Positions 24,563 through 35,326 of a DNA stretch of 64,000 nt are shown here, piece after piece. The notes beneath the pieces were generated by a model that saw only the letters and a list, made by a program, of their open reading frames with translations, had not been told where the DNA came from and ran no database searches. How positions within the stretch are numbered: position 1 is the first letter of the stretch; every line of letters begins with the position of its first letter. Position numbers and translations under genes: made by a program. Origin of the DNA: Hymenolepis diminuta (Eukaryota > Platyhelminthes > Cestoda > Cyclophyllidea > Hymenolepididae); contig CAADRB010000010.1 in NCBI GenBank assembly GCA_900708905.1, positions 4,104,120-4,168,119 on the forward strand, given 5' to 3'.

Positions 24563-25771
24563 TTATTCACTTAAGGACATGAACCTACGACGACAAAACG
24601 GACATTCCTGGAGTCTATCAGCCACAGAAATGGATGAAACAACTCCACTTTTTAAGTCAATGGACTGGAGTGATGAAGTAGAAGACGAAGATAATGAGTA
24701 AGAAAAGGTGCTGCAGTTGGAATCCCACGATGTCCTCAAAGTTGAAGAATTTTCGGACGAAGTGTACGACAAAGATGACGTCGAAAGGCTTCTAGGATGG
24801 TTAGATACTGAATCGAGTTTTGTTTCACTTATATAACTATAATTTCTCTCTTCCATTCTCCAGGGCACGGCCACCAAGCTATATTGAGATTCATCAAGAC
24901 TAAAAGTGAAAGAATACTCGGAGTTATCTAAGGCGTTGTCGCAGAGGTTTTCTTCACTATTGACACGCTTTCTTGGCTCTATTTCTTCTGTCGAAACGAA
25001 AGTTACAGAATTTAAGCCTTCTAAGAGTGAAACTGATCTATCTCGAGATATTTGAGATAGTTCATTGTATAATGGAACATTTTCAAGTAATCCGGGTTCA
25101 ACTTGAGACATTTCAGATTTAGTTTGAATTTTTTCCCGCTGTGATAGTGAAGTTTGGATGATGGGTGATGTTCCTTCTGCAGCCACTTTTGTTGGTAAAC
25201 TTGAACTACGAACTGACGATCTTTGACTGGATTGAGCATTTTCTGCCGAGAATTCATTAATAACAGGCGTCGTGGTCGACAATCTTGAAAGTGATTCCAC
25301 AGGATTAGGGTGGGGAGCAAAGTCTACAGTTTTCGAATGAAGCACCTCATTGTAGACATGTGAATCCTCCCGTTTCGAGGTGACTGATTGCCTCACTACG
25401 ACAGAAGTTGGCTGAGGTTTTTCTGCTCCAATTAGTGGGATATATGGAGCATTGATCGCGTCATAGAATCTCAAAAATTCACTGTCATCAAGGAATTTCA
25501 TAGTAAATATCTTGCTGTGGTTCTTGTTAATCCTCGTAACTACCACAATTATTCTGTAATCCCTATTTTTTTGCGTATTTTCAATGTTCCCGCGATTAAT
25601 CACATCCTTCTTTCCTTTGAATTCCACCTTATCATTGTCGATTTTGCATTGAATTTCCTTATTCTTCTTTACTCCAGCCGTCCTCCTTAGCTCCTTTGTC
25701 ATCTTCTTTTCCAGTTTATCTGGTTTCTTACATTTTCTAATGCGCAAATTTGAAATAACGAACTCTGGCAT
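24563..25771 (-). CDS. PH-like domain, Ser-rich protein (family copy 2)
   Basis: This frame is an intact 402-residue protein without introns. The ATG at 25769-25771 (MPEFVISNLRIRKCKKPDKL) is chosen because it aligns with MSEYLVSHIHAAKCKK of copy 5. The eight in-frame codons upstream begin with TTG and follow almost directly on the start-site motif. Residues about 30-105 make the basic PH-like domain: KVEFKGKKDVINRGNIENTQ, RIIVVVTR, IFTMKFLDD, then helix SEFLRFYDAI. The remainder is Ser/Thr/Glu-rich. A motif YSLVAVPW lies in the tail. The C-terminus is LQECPFCRRRF plus a few residues, a Cys-x2-Cys motif also recognisable in the two broken copies but absent from copy 5. A TATA box and conserved start-site motif lie just upstream. 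The role is unknown; the domain type suggests membrane-lipid or protein docking inside the cell, by family analogy only. Confidence 0.78.
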   Translation of the reverse strand: MPEFVISNLRIRKCKKPDKLEKKMTKELRRTAGVKKNKEIQCKIDNDKVEFKGKKDVINRGNIENTQKNRDYRIIVVVTRINKNHSKIFTMKFLDDSEFLRFYDAINAPYIPLIGAEKPQPTSVVVRQSVTSKREDSHVYNEVLHSKTVDFAPHPNPVESLSRLSTTTPVINEFSAENAQSSQRSSVRSSSLPTKVAAEGTSPIIQTSLSQREKIQTKSEMSQVEPGLLENVPLYNELSQISRDRSVSLLEGLNSVTFVSTEEIEPRKRVNSEENLCDNALDNSEYSFTFSLDESQYSLVAVPWRMEERNYSYISETKLDSVSNHPRSLSTSSLSYTSSENSSTLRTSWDSNCSTFSYSLSSSSTSSLQSIDLKSGVVSSISVADRLQECPFCRRRFMSLSE

Positions 25772-25801
25772 GATTTTCGAATTCACTATTTCCAAGTTTA
25801 A

Positions 25802-25842
25802 GCAAAACTGTGCACCATAATATAATCACTGTCTCTTTTATA
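25802..25842 (-). promoter_or_regulatory. TATA box and conserved start-site motif of copy 2
   Basis: On the minus strand TATAAAAG (25835-25842) is followed 27 bases later by GTGCACAGTTTTGC (25802-25815). Nearly the same start-site motif (GTGCACAGTTGTG) stands 26 bases after a TATA box at copy 5. The spacing fits transcription start at the CA of this motif, giving a leader of only some 40 bases. Confidence 0.6.
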
Positions 25843-25859
25843 ACTCTCAAGTACTCAAG

Positions 25860-27120
25860 GAGCATAGAATCTTACGTTGACAACCTTGCCAGTGATGTCA
25901 CTAGAATATGTGATCCACTTTTCGTCTATGAGAATTCATTTACATATGATAAAAACCTACCGTGATTGTCCGTTTGGTGGTGTTTTAATGGCAAGATTTG
26001 GTTCGATTCTTTAAATCTTCTGTAAATTCCCCCTAATCAAATTGGCGAATTATTCAAATTACGCTTTCACACTAAGAGTGCATAAAGGCATTAGCGTAAT
26101 ATTCAATAGAGGCTAGAAATTTTGTATTCGTCAATTTCTCAAAAACACCTGAATAATTTCGATAATCATTATTCATCCAACACTTTTCACATAAACTTTT
26201 AGAAACCTTTGCTTTGTGTTATAAAAACGGAATTCTGAAAAAGGGCTCACTTTCAATCAATCCGCCGTCAATCTTATTTAATCAACGCAAGTTTTTCAGC
26301 CCTTCACTGAATGTGTACCAGGGAGATATTAGATCCATTTGAACAAATATTCGCTCGGCTGATGTCCGTTGCAAAATATCCATTAAGAAGGTATTTGTAG
26401 AGCCTAAAATTTCAGCTGCTTATCATTTGTTGAAACTACTGATATTCAATTTTAGTAGCCTAACAGTAAAAACTGCACAATTTTTACAACTTCTATATTA
26501 CTTTTGCTAACAGGAGTAGAAAAGAAAATAATTTTGAACTTTAGAAGCTCGAGTTGTGACTTCTTCCACTTTTCCCTTACATTTTCACATTACCTCTGAT
26601 GTAACACTATTTTTCGAATTGATCGGGATACAATTGCAGAGCCTTTTAGTTTTCATGAATGAAGTCTTGCACTTCACGATCACATATTTCACGAATCAGT
26701 TCTTTTCCTTTGATGAATGAAGTATGCGTATATCTCGAACTATGCAAATTTAAAGATTAAGTGTTAATATCACCCTTCAGTTTAATAAATGTTGATTGTT
26801 TAGCCGGTATAAGCTGAAATTCGCACCACTGATAATGGCTCTGATTTTTAATGTACTACTGCTCAGTTCGTATAATTTTCTCAATATGAACACAATCAGA
26901 AGCGATAGGTATTGGACCCATGACTACTTCACCCACACATCTTCTGTGCAATCGATCCAACCTATCTGCTTTACTAATGCAATCGCATTACGTATTACAA
27001 AAAACGATGCGTTTGAAGTATTGGACCTATGAGTATACAAAAAATGATAATTATTAATACCCACAGTAATATAAAATATCGAAATTTCCAATATTGAAAA
27101 GAAATCGACATCAAATATCA
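25860..27120. other. Upstream flank of copy 2
   Basis: No gene is supportable. The far end is alignable with the flank upstream of copy 5 (about 41100-41210), leading into the R1 repeat. Confidence 0.4.
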
Positions 27121-27124
27121 ATAA

Positions 27125-27290
27125 TTTCAACAAATGATAGAGGAGTGGAGATCGAAAAGATGCGGTGAGCAAAGTCAAGGTGTATAAGAGTCTTACTCCA
27201 TTTGATTTTTGGACACGGATAGTAAAATATTTGGTCAATAGGCAGTTCAATTTACAAAATCCAAGTTTCACTATTTGTCTCCTGGAGTGC
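27125..27290 (+). repeat. R1 repeat, copy a
   Basis: Diverged repeat with core resembling AAGAGTCTTACTCCATTTGA TTTTTGG followed by a GTA-rich stretch and CAGTTCA. It aligns with 41205-41365 and 44000-44170. It lies about 1.35 kb upstream of copy 2, matching the position of copy c upstream of copy 5. Confidence 0.5.
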
Positions 27291-27555
27291 AGTAAATGCT
27301 CGTCTCTGGAACTTTCTATTTTATTACAACATATTCTATCACCAGCCGTCCTACCCTTAAGCAGCCAATCTATTCCTCCTCCTCCCTCCCCCTCTCCCCA
27401 CTCCTCATGATCTAACTAGTGCAGGAGCTTTACTTTGATATTTTGCCACTATTTTCAGGTATCGAGGCTGACTACGTCTTCGGTTTTTTTCTATTGGGTC
27501 TGTAAAAATATTCCAAGGCTAGCAAGGTAAAAAATTAAAAGGCTTTCAAATATAG

Positions 27556-27740
27556 AGGATAATAAAGCAGTCCAATATGGGTTAAGGGAAAGTGATTTAG
27601 TAGGAGTCGGGGAATCAAAATAGTCTTGTGATCTTTGGGTTCGGGATATACTCCACTTATATTTCCCATATGGTGCACTGCTTCGAGTTCCAATGTTTCA
27701 TTGGTCAAATTTGATTATTTATCTCTATTTCTTGAGAAAA
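27556..27740 (+). repeat. R1-related repeat, copy b
   Basis: This segment shares CACTGCTTC-x-GAGTTCCAATG with 40538-40570, and the TTTGAT...CTCTAxTTTCTT end with 44560-44585. Divergence is high, so the exact ends are uncertain. Confidence 0.35.
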
Positions 27741-27838
27741 TCCAAATTCGCAGTGTCCGTAGCTGGTTGTCCAGTTGATCAATTCAGATGATTGGTCAAC
27801 GCACATTTAAAAAATTTCTTTCCTCTACGTTATTAATT

Positions 27839-28113
27839 TTAGCTAACAGGATTTTGACTTAATAAAATTTCATTTGGTTTTACATTTCTAAATGATTTCT
27901 GCGTCATAAATTTATCAAAGCATTTTAAAATTCCTAAGATAAATAGGATCAAAGTACCAATTAACGGAACAAGACACAGACATAATTTGGATAAGCTAAC
28001 GACTTGAGTATTCCCCTGTACGGTGAGAGGAACGAAAAAGTTCACCTCATGTGATATTTTTTCTTCAATGGGCGTATCAAACAAATACTTTCCATTCTTT
28101 ACGATCAAACTGA
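27839..28113 (-). CDS. Integrin-alpha-like terminal exon: transmembrane helix and short tail
   Basis: This exon encodes SHEVNFFVPLTVQGN, then a clear membrane helix LCLCLVPLIGTLILFILGIL, then a short basic tail from KCFDKF to TAA at 27839. Integrin alpha chains end this way, with KxGFFxR just inside the membrane; here that motif is only loosely kept. The acceptor is ambiguous (AG at 28114 or 28110), so the start could shift by four bases. It is the last of four exons whose phases agree and that lie within 1.3 kb. If real it would be a cell-surface receptor or adhesion protein of type I topology. Confidence 0.4.
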
Positions 28114-28340
28114 CTCATCCTTCATGCAGTTCACCAAAAGATAAAGTCCCTCTAACTTACTACTTACTGCAATAATTGCGTAATTTAATTTATGCATTCA
28201 CTTTAAAGTAAACTTTATTAACTAAAAGGGTGCATATTTAACCTTTTTTTGTAATATAATTCCTACATTCTTAAACAATTGCTCTTTCACCGTGCTGGAT
28301 TCTTTTCCTGTTTGTTTATATGGGTTCCCTGTTTGATTAC

Positions 28341-28552
28341 ATATTCTTATTCTTTCCAATCTGTTATACACTATTTTTGTGACTTTTTTCCCAAACCTTA
28401 GATTTTCTTTCTTATTGTCGTAGTAACTACTGGAAACTAGGTACAAATTGCATCTCAGACAGAATTCACCCATAGCTGAGTCACTTTTTTTCTCAAAGGG
28501 CATTTTCAGGCATTCTATTGAAATTTGCATCGAAGCTACGATATACACATTT
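28341..28552 (-). CDS. Integrin-alpha-like exon: membrane-proximal segment
   Basis: After the acceptor TTCCTTCTCTTAG the frame reads ISIECLKMPFEKKSDSAMGE and then LRCNLYLVSS. This resembles the integrin alpha stretch in which a Cys-containing strand is followed by basic residues, a Ser/Ala pair and a Leu-rich strand. The donor used in this model is ATAT/GTAATC at 28335-28340 (phase 1), joining the next exon in frame. Without that splice the frame runs on to TAG at 28222. Confidence 0.35.
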
Positions 28553-28656
28553 CTAAGAGAAGGAAATTGTCAAATATAAAATGAAGCATTCAAATTATCA
28601 AGTATCTTTTCTTTAACTATAGAAACATTTTATTTCATGTTTTTTCCCCCTTTTAC

Positions 28657-28857
28657 ATCGAAAAGTAACATTTCGTTGTTAAATTGTTTTTCCGAACTAA
28701 TAAATAAACTTGTACTGTCCACAATTTTTCCGGAGCAAATGAATTTCCTCGTACATTTGCCTTCTCTTTCCTCTCTACTGTTATTAAGGTGGATATTTTG
28801 GTATTTTTATCCAGAATTACATTAGAAATGTAGAATTGCACATTTTTGTCTTGAAGT
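28657..28857 (-). CDS. Integrin-alpha-like exon: calf-type beta region
   Basis: This 201-nt exon is bounded by CTAG at its acceptor and CGAT/GTAAAA at its donor, both in phase with their partners. It encodes NVQFYISNVILDKNTK, VERKEKANVRGNSFAPEKLW and VQVYLLVRKNN. The segment KANVRGNSFAPE fits the AxVxIxGxSxPE pattern of integrin alpha calf domains. It is separated from the preceding exon by a 52 bp intron (28858-28909). Confidence 0.35.
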
Positions 28858-28909
28858 CTAGATGTACAAACTTCTTTATTTACAGTCTGTGGCCACCTGT
28901 TATGAAAAC

Positions 28910-29133
28910 CTTAACGACTTAAGGTATTCTGAGTTGATGATTGGACCAAAATTGTATAAAATGTCGATTTTCAAGAGCGAACCTTCAAATATATCTAAGA
29001 ACAAAAGAAAGCGAACACCCGATTTTATCGTTCTTAAACGATTTGGAGGTCTTGTCACTCCCACCTTCAACGTCATTGAGCCGTAAGCTGGCATAAGGAA
29101 ATATTTTGTTTTACTGGTTTTCACACTTACTTT
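28910..29133 (-). CDS. Integrin-alpha-like exon: calf-type beta region, upstream
   Basis: The frame opens after CACTAG at 29134-29139 and ends at TTAAG/GTTTTC. It reads MTLKVGVTRPPNRLRTIKSG, then VRFLLFLDIFEGSLLKIDIL. The layout NP...K.G.RF followed by E...+.F+. resembles the junction of thigh/calf strands in integrin alpha chains. Exons for the propeller that should lie further upstream were not found. The set may therefore be a truncated gene copy or pseudogene, or the rest may lie across long introns. Confidence 0.35.
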
Positions 29134-29139
29134 CTAGTG

Positions 29140-31783
29140 TTTTACCTGACTCGTGAATTTAATTATTCATTTGGCATTTCCAATACGTTATTGCTAACAT
29201 ACTGACATGATGCTAAGTCATTAAATGATCACACTTTATCGTCTATCATAACGCAGAACACTTTGGAAAACTTGATTAAAGACAATCTTCAACCACCCTC
29301 TTGACTTTTATTCTTTGGCTCGTGAGTAGAGGTAGTACTACTACCACATTAGTAATTTTGTGACAACTAGCCTCTCTCTAAGACTTATTTGTGGTGACCC
29401 GATCAAGTTTATTCCGACCTAAAATGTCCTGCTCTATAACAATATTCCCATTTCTGAATCCTTGACAGTTCCATATTTGTTATCCCAAATGATTGTGTTA
29501 GTATTTCCTCTGCTTTATCAACTTAACTTGTTTACAAGTTTATATGAATTTTATTTCATAATTAAAACAACATACCTAAAGTACAAATACCATTTCCCCG
29601 ACTTCTTGCTTTATGTTAAAATTAAATCTACATAAAATTAGCCTTAAGCGGTCTCAGATTTTCTGGACAAGTTTGAAAGTACAATGCCCTCTAAAAGTAT
29701 AGCGGTTTGATTTTTATTCTCGTCAAGGTATTTGGTATATTCAGAGGCGCATATATATTGCAAGAAATAACTTTAGCAGAAAGAGAGAGAAAGAATTGGA
29801 TTGTTGGCTTTTCCTTGACTATTAGTCTGTATTTCCTTGACAATTCATCACATTTCCCTAATAAGTGATAAATAATCATTGCTTTTGAGTTAAATTGCCA
29901 CTTACTACCATAATTCCACTTCCCTTCTACATTACTAGGGACAGATTTTTTTGTTAGAACTTATGCGACAGGTGAAACAAATGGTTGTCTTTCCAAATGA
30001 TTAAAGGGACGGAATACCAAATAATGGAAAATTGATTTTGTAAGCTAGTTAAGTATTCCCAAACAATCAATTCATTTATAAGTATTGTTCTTTGATGGGG
30101 TCATTGACGTAGACACAAAGGCATCACGATGAAGCTGATTCACCTTAAACAAATTTCACCAAGGGACTGCTACAGTAATTCCATAAACGCGTGCTTCTGA
30201 ATGTGATCTTATGGATTATAAAGGTGCTTACATGACTTTATCTTGTATTGTAATTCATTCAATTGTACTGTTACTCCCACACTCTTAAGCAGACGCAGTT
30301 TCATTATCCTTGATTTCTTTCGAATCTTCTTTTGTAAGGCTGCTGCTAGATCATGTTTAAGCTATTTAGGTATTGTGTTTAATATATTGCAGCTTTGCAT
30401 TTACATTAGTCCATCTTTCCCCTGATTAATCTTTGTAGCTTTATCCTACCAATCACCCTTTTATCAACTTCCCATTTTTCTCCTCTCCCCCACCCAACCA
30501 TAGGTTGGTGCACTTGTTTGCTTTATATTTGGAATACACCTATATAGGACAAATTTAGGCTTAGAGATATCCAGTTACAAAATCGATAATCTTCCTGAAG
30601 GTTCACAGGAAACATCAGCCTTTAACAATTCAAAAGACCAAGTATGCATAAAGCATGTGGAATAAAGGGAAAGAAAGATAGAGGAAAGTTTGGAATTATT
30701 TTTGAAAAGAATGTCGGCACAACGGTGCTGTGTGAGGAACAGGTCAGATTAATTACGCCATGTTTTCATCACCTGGTAGTTATTCAAGAAACCAACGAAG
30801 ATTCTTTGTGAAACAGTATGAACAAAGCAGACATATTCGTCAACATGCGCTCCCTTCGAGAATACTCTTCCTTACTCTTTAATTAAGACAGGCAAGACAA
30901 TGGGTAAGTCGGCCCTCATATTATAAAACATGGGCTTCCATCTTTATCACGGCCAGGGGCATTTTAGCAGTTTTAGTTAAGATGTACTTAAATCACATTT
31001 TGGGATTGTAAACATGTGTTAGGTACTAAATTCATGATAAAGAGTTTCGCTCTATTGTCTCAAAGATGCAGAAAAATATATAAGATCATTTTACAAACAC
31101 ATCAATTTGATTTTTAATTTCCTTGAGTGCTACTGCATTTTCTGCACTGTGGTACAAATTATCATGGTAATATTTTGGCAAAGTAATATTGAAATTACAG
31201 TTAATATTGAGTGAGCTCTGATAGTTCTAAATCTTGTTTGCTCTTGTCATCTACCTGTTCGAAGAAAATATACACAAAAAGTAAACTTCAGCTTATACTA
31301 ACTTTGAAATTGGGAAAGGCATTACTCAATCTTTTGAAGTTGACAAATTTGAATATGCATTTTATTTTGCCTTCAAACGAATGCGTATGTATTTGTGCAT
31401 ATCTCTGGAAATTGAAGTGCCAGTTGTCAGCTATTCATCCATTTTATACGCCGTGGACACAGAAGCCTTTATTTTTAAATTAAATTTAAATTCTCAGACC
31501 CTTCACCACCGGTTATTTCCATTGTAAATTGTTCAGTTCACTTTCGTGGTCATAGAACTGAGGTCATTCAGGTGCAGTATATTGACATACTTTTACTATT
31601 AATGCAATGCAAATAATTATTGATTTAGTCCCTCGGAATTAGTAATGTTGGAAAGTGAAGTGAAGTGAAATATAAACAGGCAACCACAAAAATACATCTC
31701 TAAAGCCAATAGCAACATTTTTTTACAAATATAATATCAAAAAATTCATTAATTGCAAAGTTAATCCAATAATTATTACAGAT
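29140..31783. other. Intergenic sequence
   Basis: No supportable gene. The minus-strand open frame at 29691-29879 follows an AG and might be an additional upstream exon of the integrin-like set, but nothing confirms it. Other open frames here are AT-rich noise. Confidence 0.4.
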
Positions 31784-32075
31784 TTTTACATATAAGAAAA
31801 AATTTTTCCTAAAATAATTCTTATATGTAAGATCATTTTTCTTCCACTTTTTAATTCCCTTTTATTCGAATGAATTTATTTACATTACGGTTGTAAATGG
31901 CGCAGAATATTAATCGACCCATCGGTTCGAAAACGTACGTCTCGTGCTGATGCAGTGGTTTGGGTTGTTTTGTATTGTGGTGTTGTCGGGTCGTGTTTGT
32001 AACTAGTGCAATGTCTTAGGAAATCTAAGGGTATCCTACGGAGAAGAGAGGATATTAATGATAAAGATCTTATAT
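31784..32075 (+). repeat. R2 repeat, direct copy
   Basis: This segment aligns with the reverse complement of about 62650-62977 from ACATATAAGAAAA through a shared block TTCGAATGAATTTATTTACA, then GTTGTAAATGGCGCA and AACTAGTGCAATGTCT, to a shared TATCCTAC. No terminal repeats, poly(A) or coding frame identify its class. It ends about 85 bases before the end of the broken family copy 3. Confidence 0.65.
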
Positions 32076-32158
32076 CAACTAAACGCTAATTAGTAATTTA
32101 TATATGCGAATATAATTTTGCATAAATTTTTATCTTTTATTATCTGAGGAAGGTGGTT

Positions 32159-33327
32159 TTAGAACTTAGTAAATTCGTGGTCGGGTAATCTTGATCTACA
32201 CCTACAAGGTGAACATTCCGTATATTTCACAATCTGGGATCCGGATCTACGAAAGAAGTTCCCAGCATATCCACAGTGAAAGAAGTGGAACTACTTGATA
32301 GTGTCGACAAACATCATCATTAGCGCATTTTAATTCAAGCATATTGCCATTACTTGATGAAGACAAAAGTGGCAGAGGAAATTCTATAGTATTTCGCTTT
32401 TTCCGGGGGTTGAAGTAGATGTTTTCTTAGAGGCTTTACCCATACCCTTAGAAGGTACATAAGTCGGGAAGTTCAATTCAGATTTGACTTTCTCTCTCTC
32501 CTTGGTTCAATTTTGCCTGAATATCCATAATTGGAAGGCATCTTTTTAGACTCTCGTTTCGTATTAGTATCATTTCTGCTGTAATGAATGTTGAAATAAC
32601 TGAGATCTCTATAGGATGAGGCCAAAACAGATATAGCTTGATGCATTTGAGATTGCGTTTGAATTTCTTGTCATGATGTGAATAGTAATCGAAAAGAAGT
32701 TGAAGAAAATGCTATCGGTGAACCTGGTTTGACGTTAACTTGTCTTAATGGGATTGGGCTATATGTTATTGAGCGTCGGCCTGATTGAGCAGACTTAACA
32801 GGTGATGGATTGGCCATAAGTCTATAATTAGGAGATTCCGAAGAAAAAGAGCTCAAAATTAGTGAGGTTCCTGCAAAGGTTTCGACAACTTGATTCTCAA
32901 GATTATTTTTGGCGCATGTTACCTCTCCTATTGGGTCGAGTGTCACGTAACGTTAACGATGTGTCGTTAAACGTAGTGTCTCGAAAACAAACATTAGTCT
33001 TCTCTCGTCAATGAGTCCATCAGGTTCCGCGTTAAGTACGTCGTCATTTTCATTATGGAATTTCAAACCGAATGTTTGAAAATATCTCTTCTTTGCCTTG
33101 GCAACAGTCATCATGATTCTATTCACATTCTCTTTCCTCATCTTTAAAATATCCTTCCATATAAATCTGTTTTTTTGTTCTTTTTGAAGTGGATCCTATC
33201 TCTGTTGATTATGCACTTTATTCTTCGATTTGATCATCTTCCACAAGTCTTCCTCCATCTTCTCTTCCAATCTTCGTACCTTCTTGCATCCTCGTATACG
33301 GAGATGGGAAACCAGAAACTCATCCAT
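32159..33327 (-). pseudogene. PH-like domain family pseudogene (copy 3)
   Basis: From ATG at 33325-33327 the frame begins MDEFLVSHLRIRGCKKVRRL, a clear match to MSEYLVSHIHAAKCKKPAKL of copy 5. A stop and frameshift hit the domain at about 33195. The frame resumes (VNRIMMTVAKAKKRYFQTFG, LKFHNENDD) with the strand order kept. Further down, QSGRRSITYSPIPLRQ matches QSSRRSSTHSPSPPRY of copy 5, and YVPSKGMGKAS matches YIPGKGMVKSS. The end reads YTECSPCRCRSR, like ECPFCRRR of copy 2. At least three stops or frameshifts are present, so no full-length product is possible. It combines body similarity to copy 5 with a copy-2-like C-terminus, which suggests the ancestral family form. Confidence 0.75.
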
Positions 33328-34821
33328 GACTCCTGAAACCTCAAAGCGTGAAATTATTTGTAAGTGATATCATCATCAATTCGTACACAATGTTTTTGCA
33401 CTCGAAAGGCAAGGAATCATTTTCAAGCGTACGACTTAATCAGATTTTATCAATAGAGTCTTCCCTCCTTTGCTTTTATTTGAGTAAAATAACGTTCAAA
33501 GTTCTAATAATATTGAGCTGTTATTATCCCATTTAGTGGTACTCTATGGAACCTGTTTTTAAACGTTATTAACAGCAGGCACACAAAACAATAACTTATA
33601 TGAGCCAGTCTTAATTCGTTTAGCCTTTCTGAACTTCCTTCTACTTTTTCACGTAGCAGACTTACATTTTGTGAGGCAGCATATAGATGAAACAATAATC
33701 ACGATATGTCGAGAATAGCATAACTTAATCTATTTTTTCGAGTAAATAGATGCATTTTGATTAAAGTCTTTCCTATGTTTATCAAACTTTGGAGACACCG
33801 TTATGCTGAAAATCGCTTTACGATAGTCCAATACACCTGTGGTCAAACTCAACTCTTGTGCTTTTGATTTTGGGAAAGGCTATTTTATCATATTAGCCTC
33901 TAAGCAGATCAGTGGATTTGTAAGGCGATGCTAGACCTATCTCCGTTGGATAATTAAGGTAACTTTACTCTTGGGATTGGTGCTACGTTAGATCTTACAG
34001 GTCCAGAGGGGCATTTGGGCAGTAGAATATTAAGCTATTATGCAAAAAAAACAAAAGAAAATTAACTCATCTAGAATGAAAGACCGTTGTCATTATCTTC
34101 TATTTCTACTTAACCTTTCTCTTTTTTCTGTGATTGTTTGAGCATTCAACTACTCTTTATGTATAAATGCCTTTTAAATCTTGAAAATGTGTTTGAAACC
34201 AGTAAGAATAAGAGAAAAGTTGAAAGATTTGCAAAATAGAATTTTACTGTAATTTATGTATCTGTCAAATGATTTAAGAATTTCATAATATTATGAGGGT
34301 GGATCAGAAAGGGCACACGACATGTTAAATAGTGATTGCTCGGATAGTATTTGATTATGTAACTTACTTTAATGGCATATAATGCTTTCATAAAAATGAT
34401 AATTTTAATTATTTATAAATAAGCGTGAAATAACCTTTCCTAATAAGCAATTCCAGTTTGTATAGGAAGAACGTGAATCAGTGTCCCGGATGAGCAGTCA
34501 GTATGGGGATCGTTTCCATTCCCGCCCTTCATTTGTGTTGTATCTAAACGCCAAACTTTGGACATAATCCGATCTCCTAACTATCGTCACATGGATCAAC
34601 TAGGGTGGTCTGTATGCACGCATGATCGTAAATTAATACATGGTTAAGAAACTGTGTTTCAATGCAAATCCTTAACACCTCTGCTCCTTTTGGGTTTGTG
34701 TTTTCGTTGTTACTTGTGTTAAGCACCAGTTCTAACTTGAAACAGGGCACGTTAAAAAATGCTGAGTGATAACGCTATGCAAACTTTATGGTAATTTTCA
34801 ATTTTCCAACTACCCTTGATT
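33328..34821. other. Intergenic sequence between family copies 3 and 4
   Basis: Nothing supportable; open frames here lack splice or family signals. Confidence 0.4.
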
Positions 34822-35034
34822 TCACCGATAAATAAAGCAAGGCCGAACCATTGCTAAATTAATCCCAATAAAGTTCCATTGTCCTATCTTAGATTGCTGT
34901 CTTGCCAATAATCTGAGAGCAGAAAAATCCGCTTGCCATAATAAGAATGGCAAGTGTATAAGGCGTCCACCTTTAAGTTCTAATATTATCCACATCAAAC
35001 GAACGATTCGTACTGGAAATATTGTTTTAACCAT
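34822..35034 (-). CDS. Short uncharacterised open frame
   Basis: A 70-codon frame runs from an ATG in good context (AACCATGG) to TGA, with protein-like composition (GGRLIHLPFLLWQADFS, then LLARQQSKIGQW). It has Trp and Gln unusual for AT-rich noise. No homology is recognised. It sits between the two pseudogenes of the PH-like family but shows none of the family motifs. Confidence 0.22.
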   Translation of the reverse strand: MVKTIFPVRIVRLMWIILELKGGRLIHLPFLLWQADFSALRLLARQQSKIGQWNFIGINLAMVRPCFIYR

Positions 35035-35326
35035 GGTTAAAAGAGTAAAATGTTGATAGTGTTAATTGGAATTTTGTATCCCCAATAAAGTCGAAAACTG
35101 CTTTTTAGACCTAGTTGGGAGTATAGTAATCTACTTAAATCAATATAATAATACATCGCACTATTTGCTAGTTATTTCACTAAAAAATAAAGTTTTTCAC
35201 AAATAAAGTAGCAAGTTAGAAGAAAATATTTTGTTATGCTAATTTAAAAAATAAGAAATTGATTATGAAATGATTGTAAATGTAAATGTTCCAAAAAATA
35301 GTCAATACGAAAGGGTACCAGAATTT

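Noticed and set aside
25772..25795. Extended N-terminus of PH-like copy 2 starting at TTG
   Set aside because: Non-ATG start in a eukaryote. The aligned ATG lies eight codons in.
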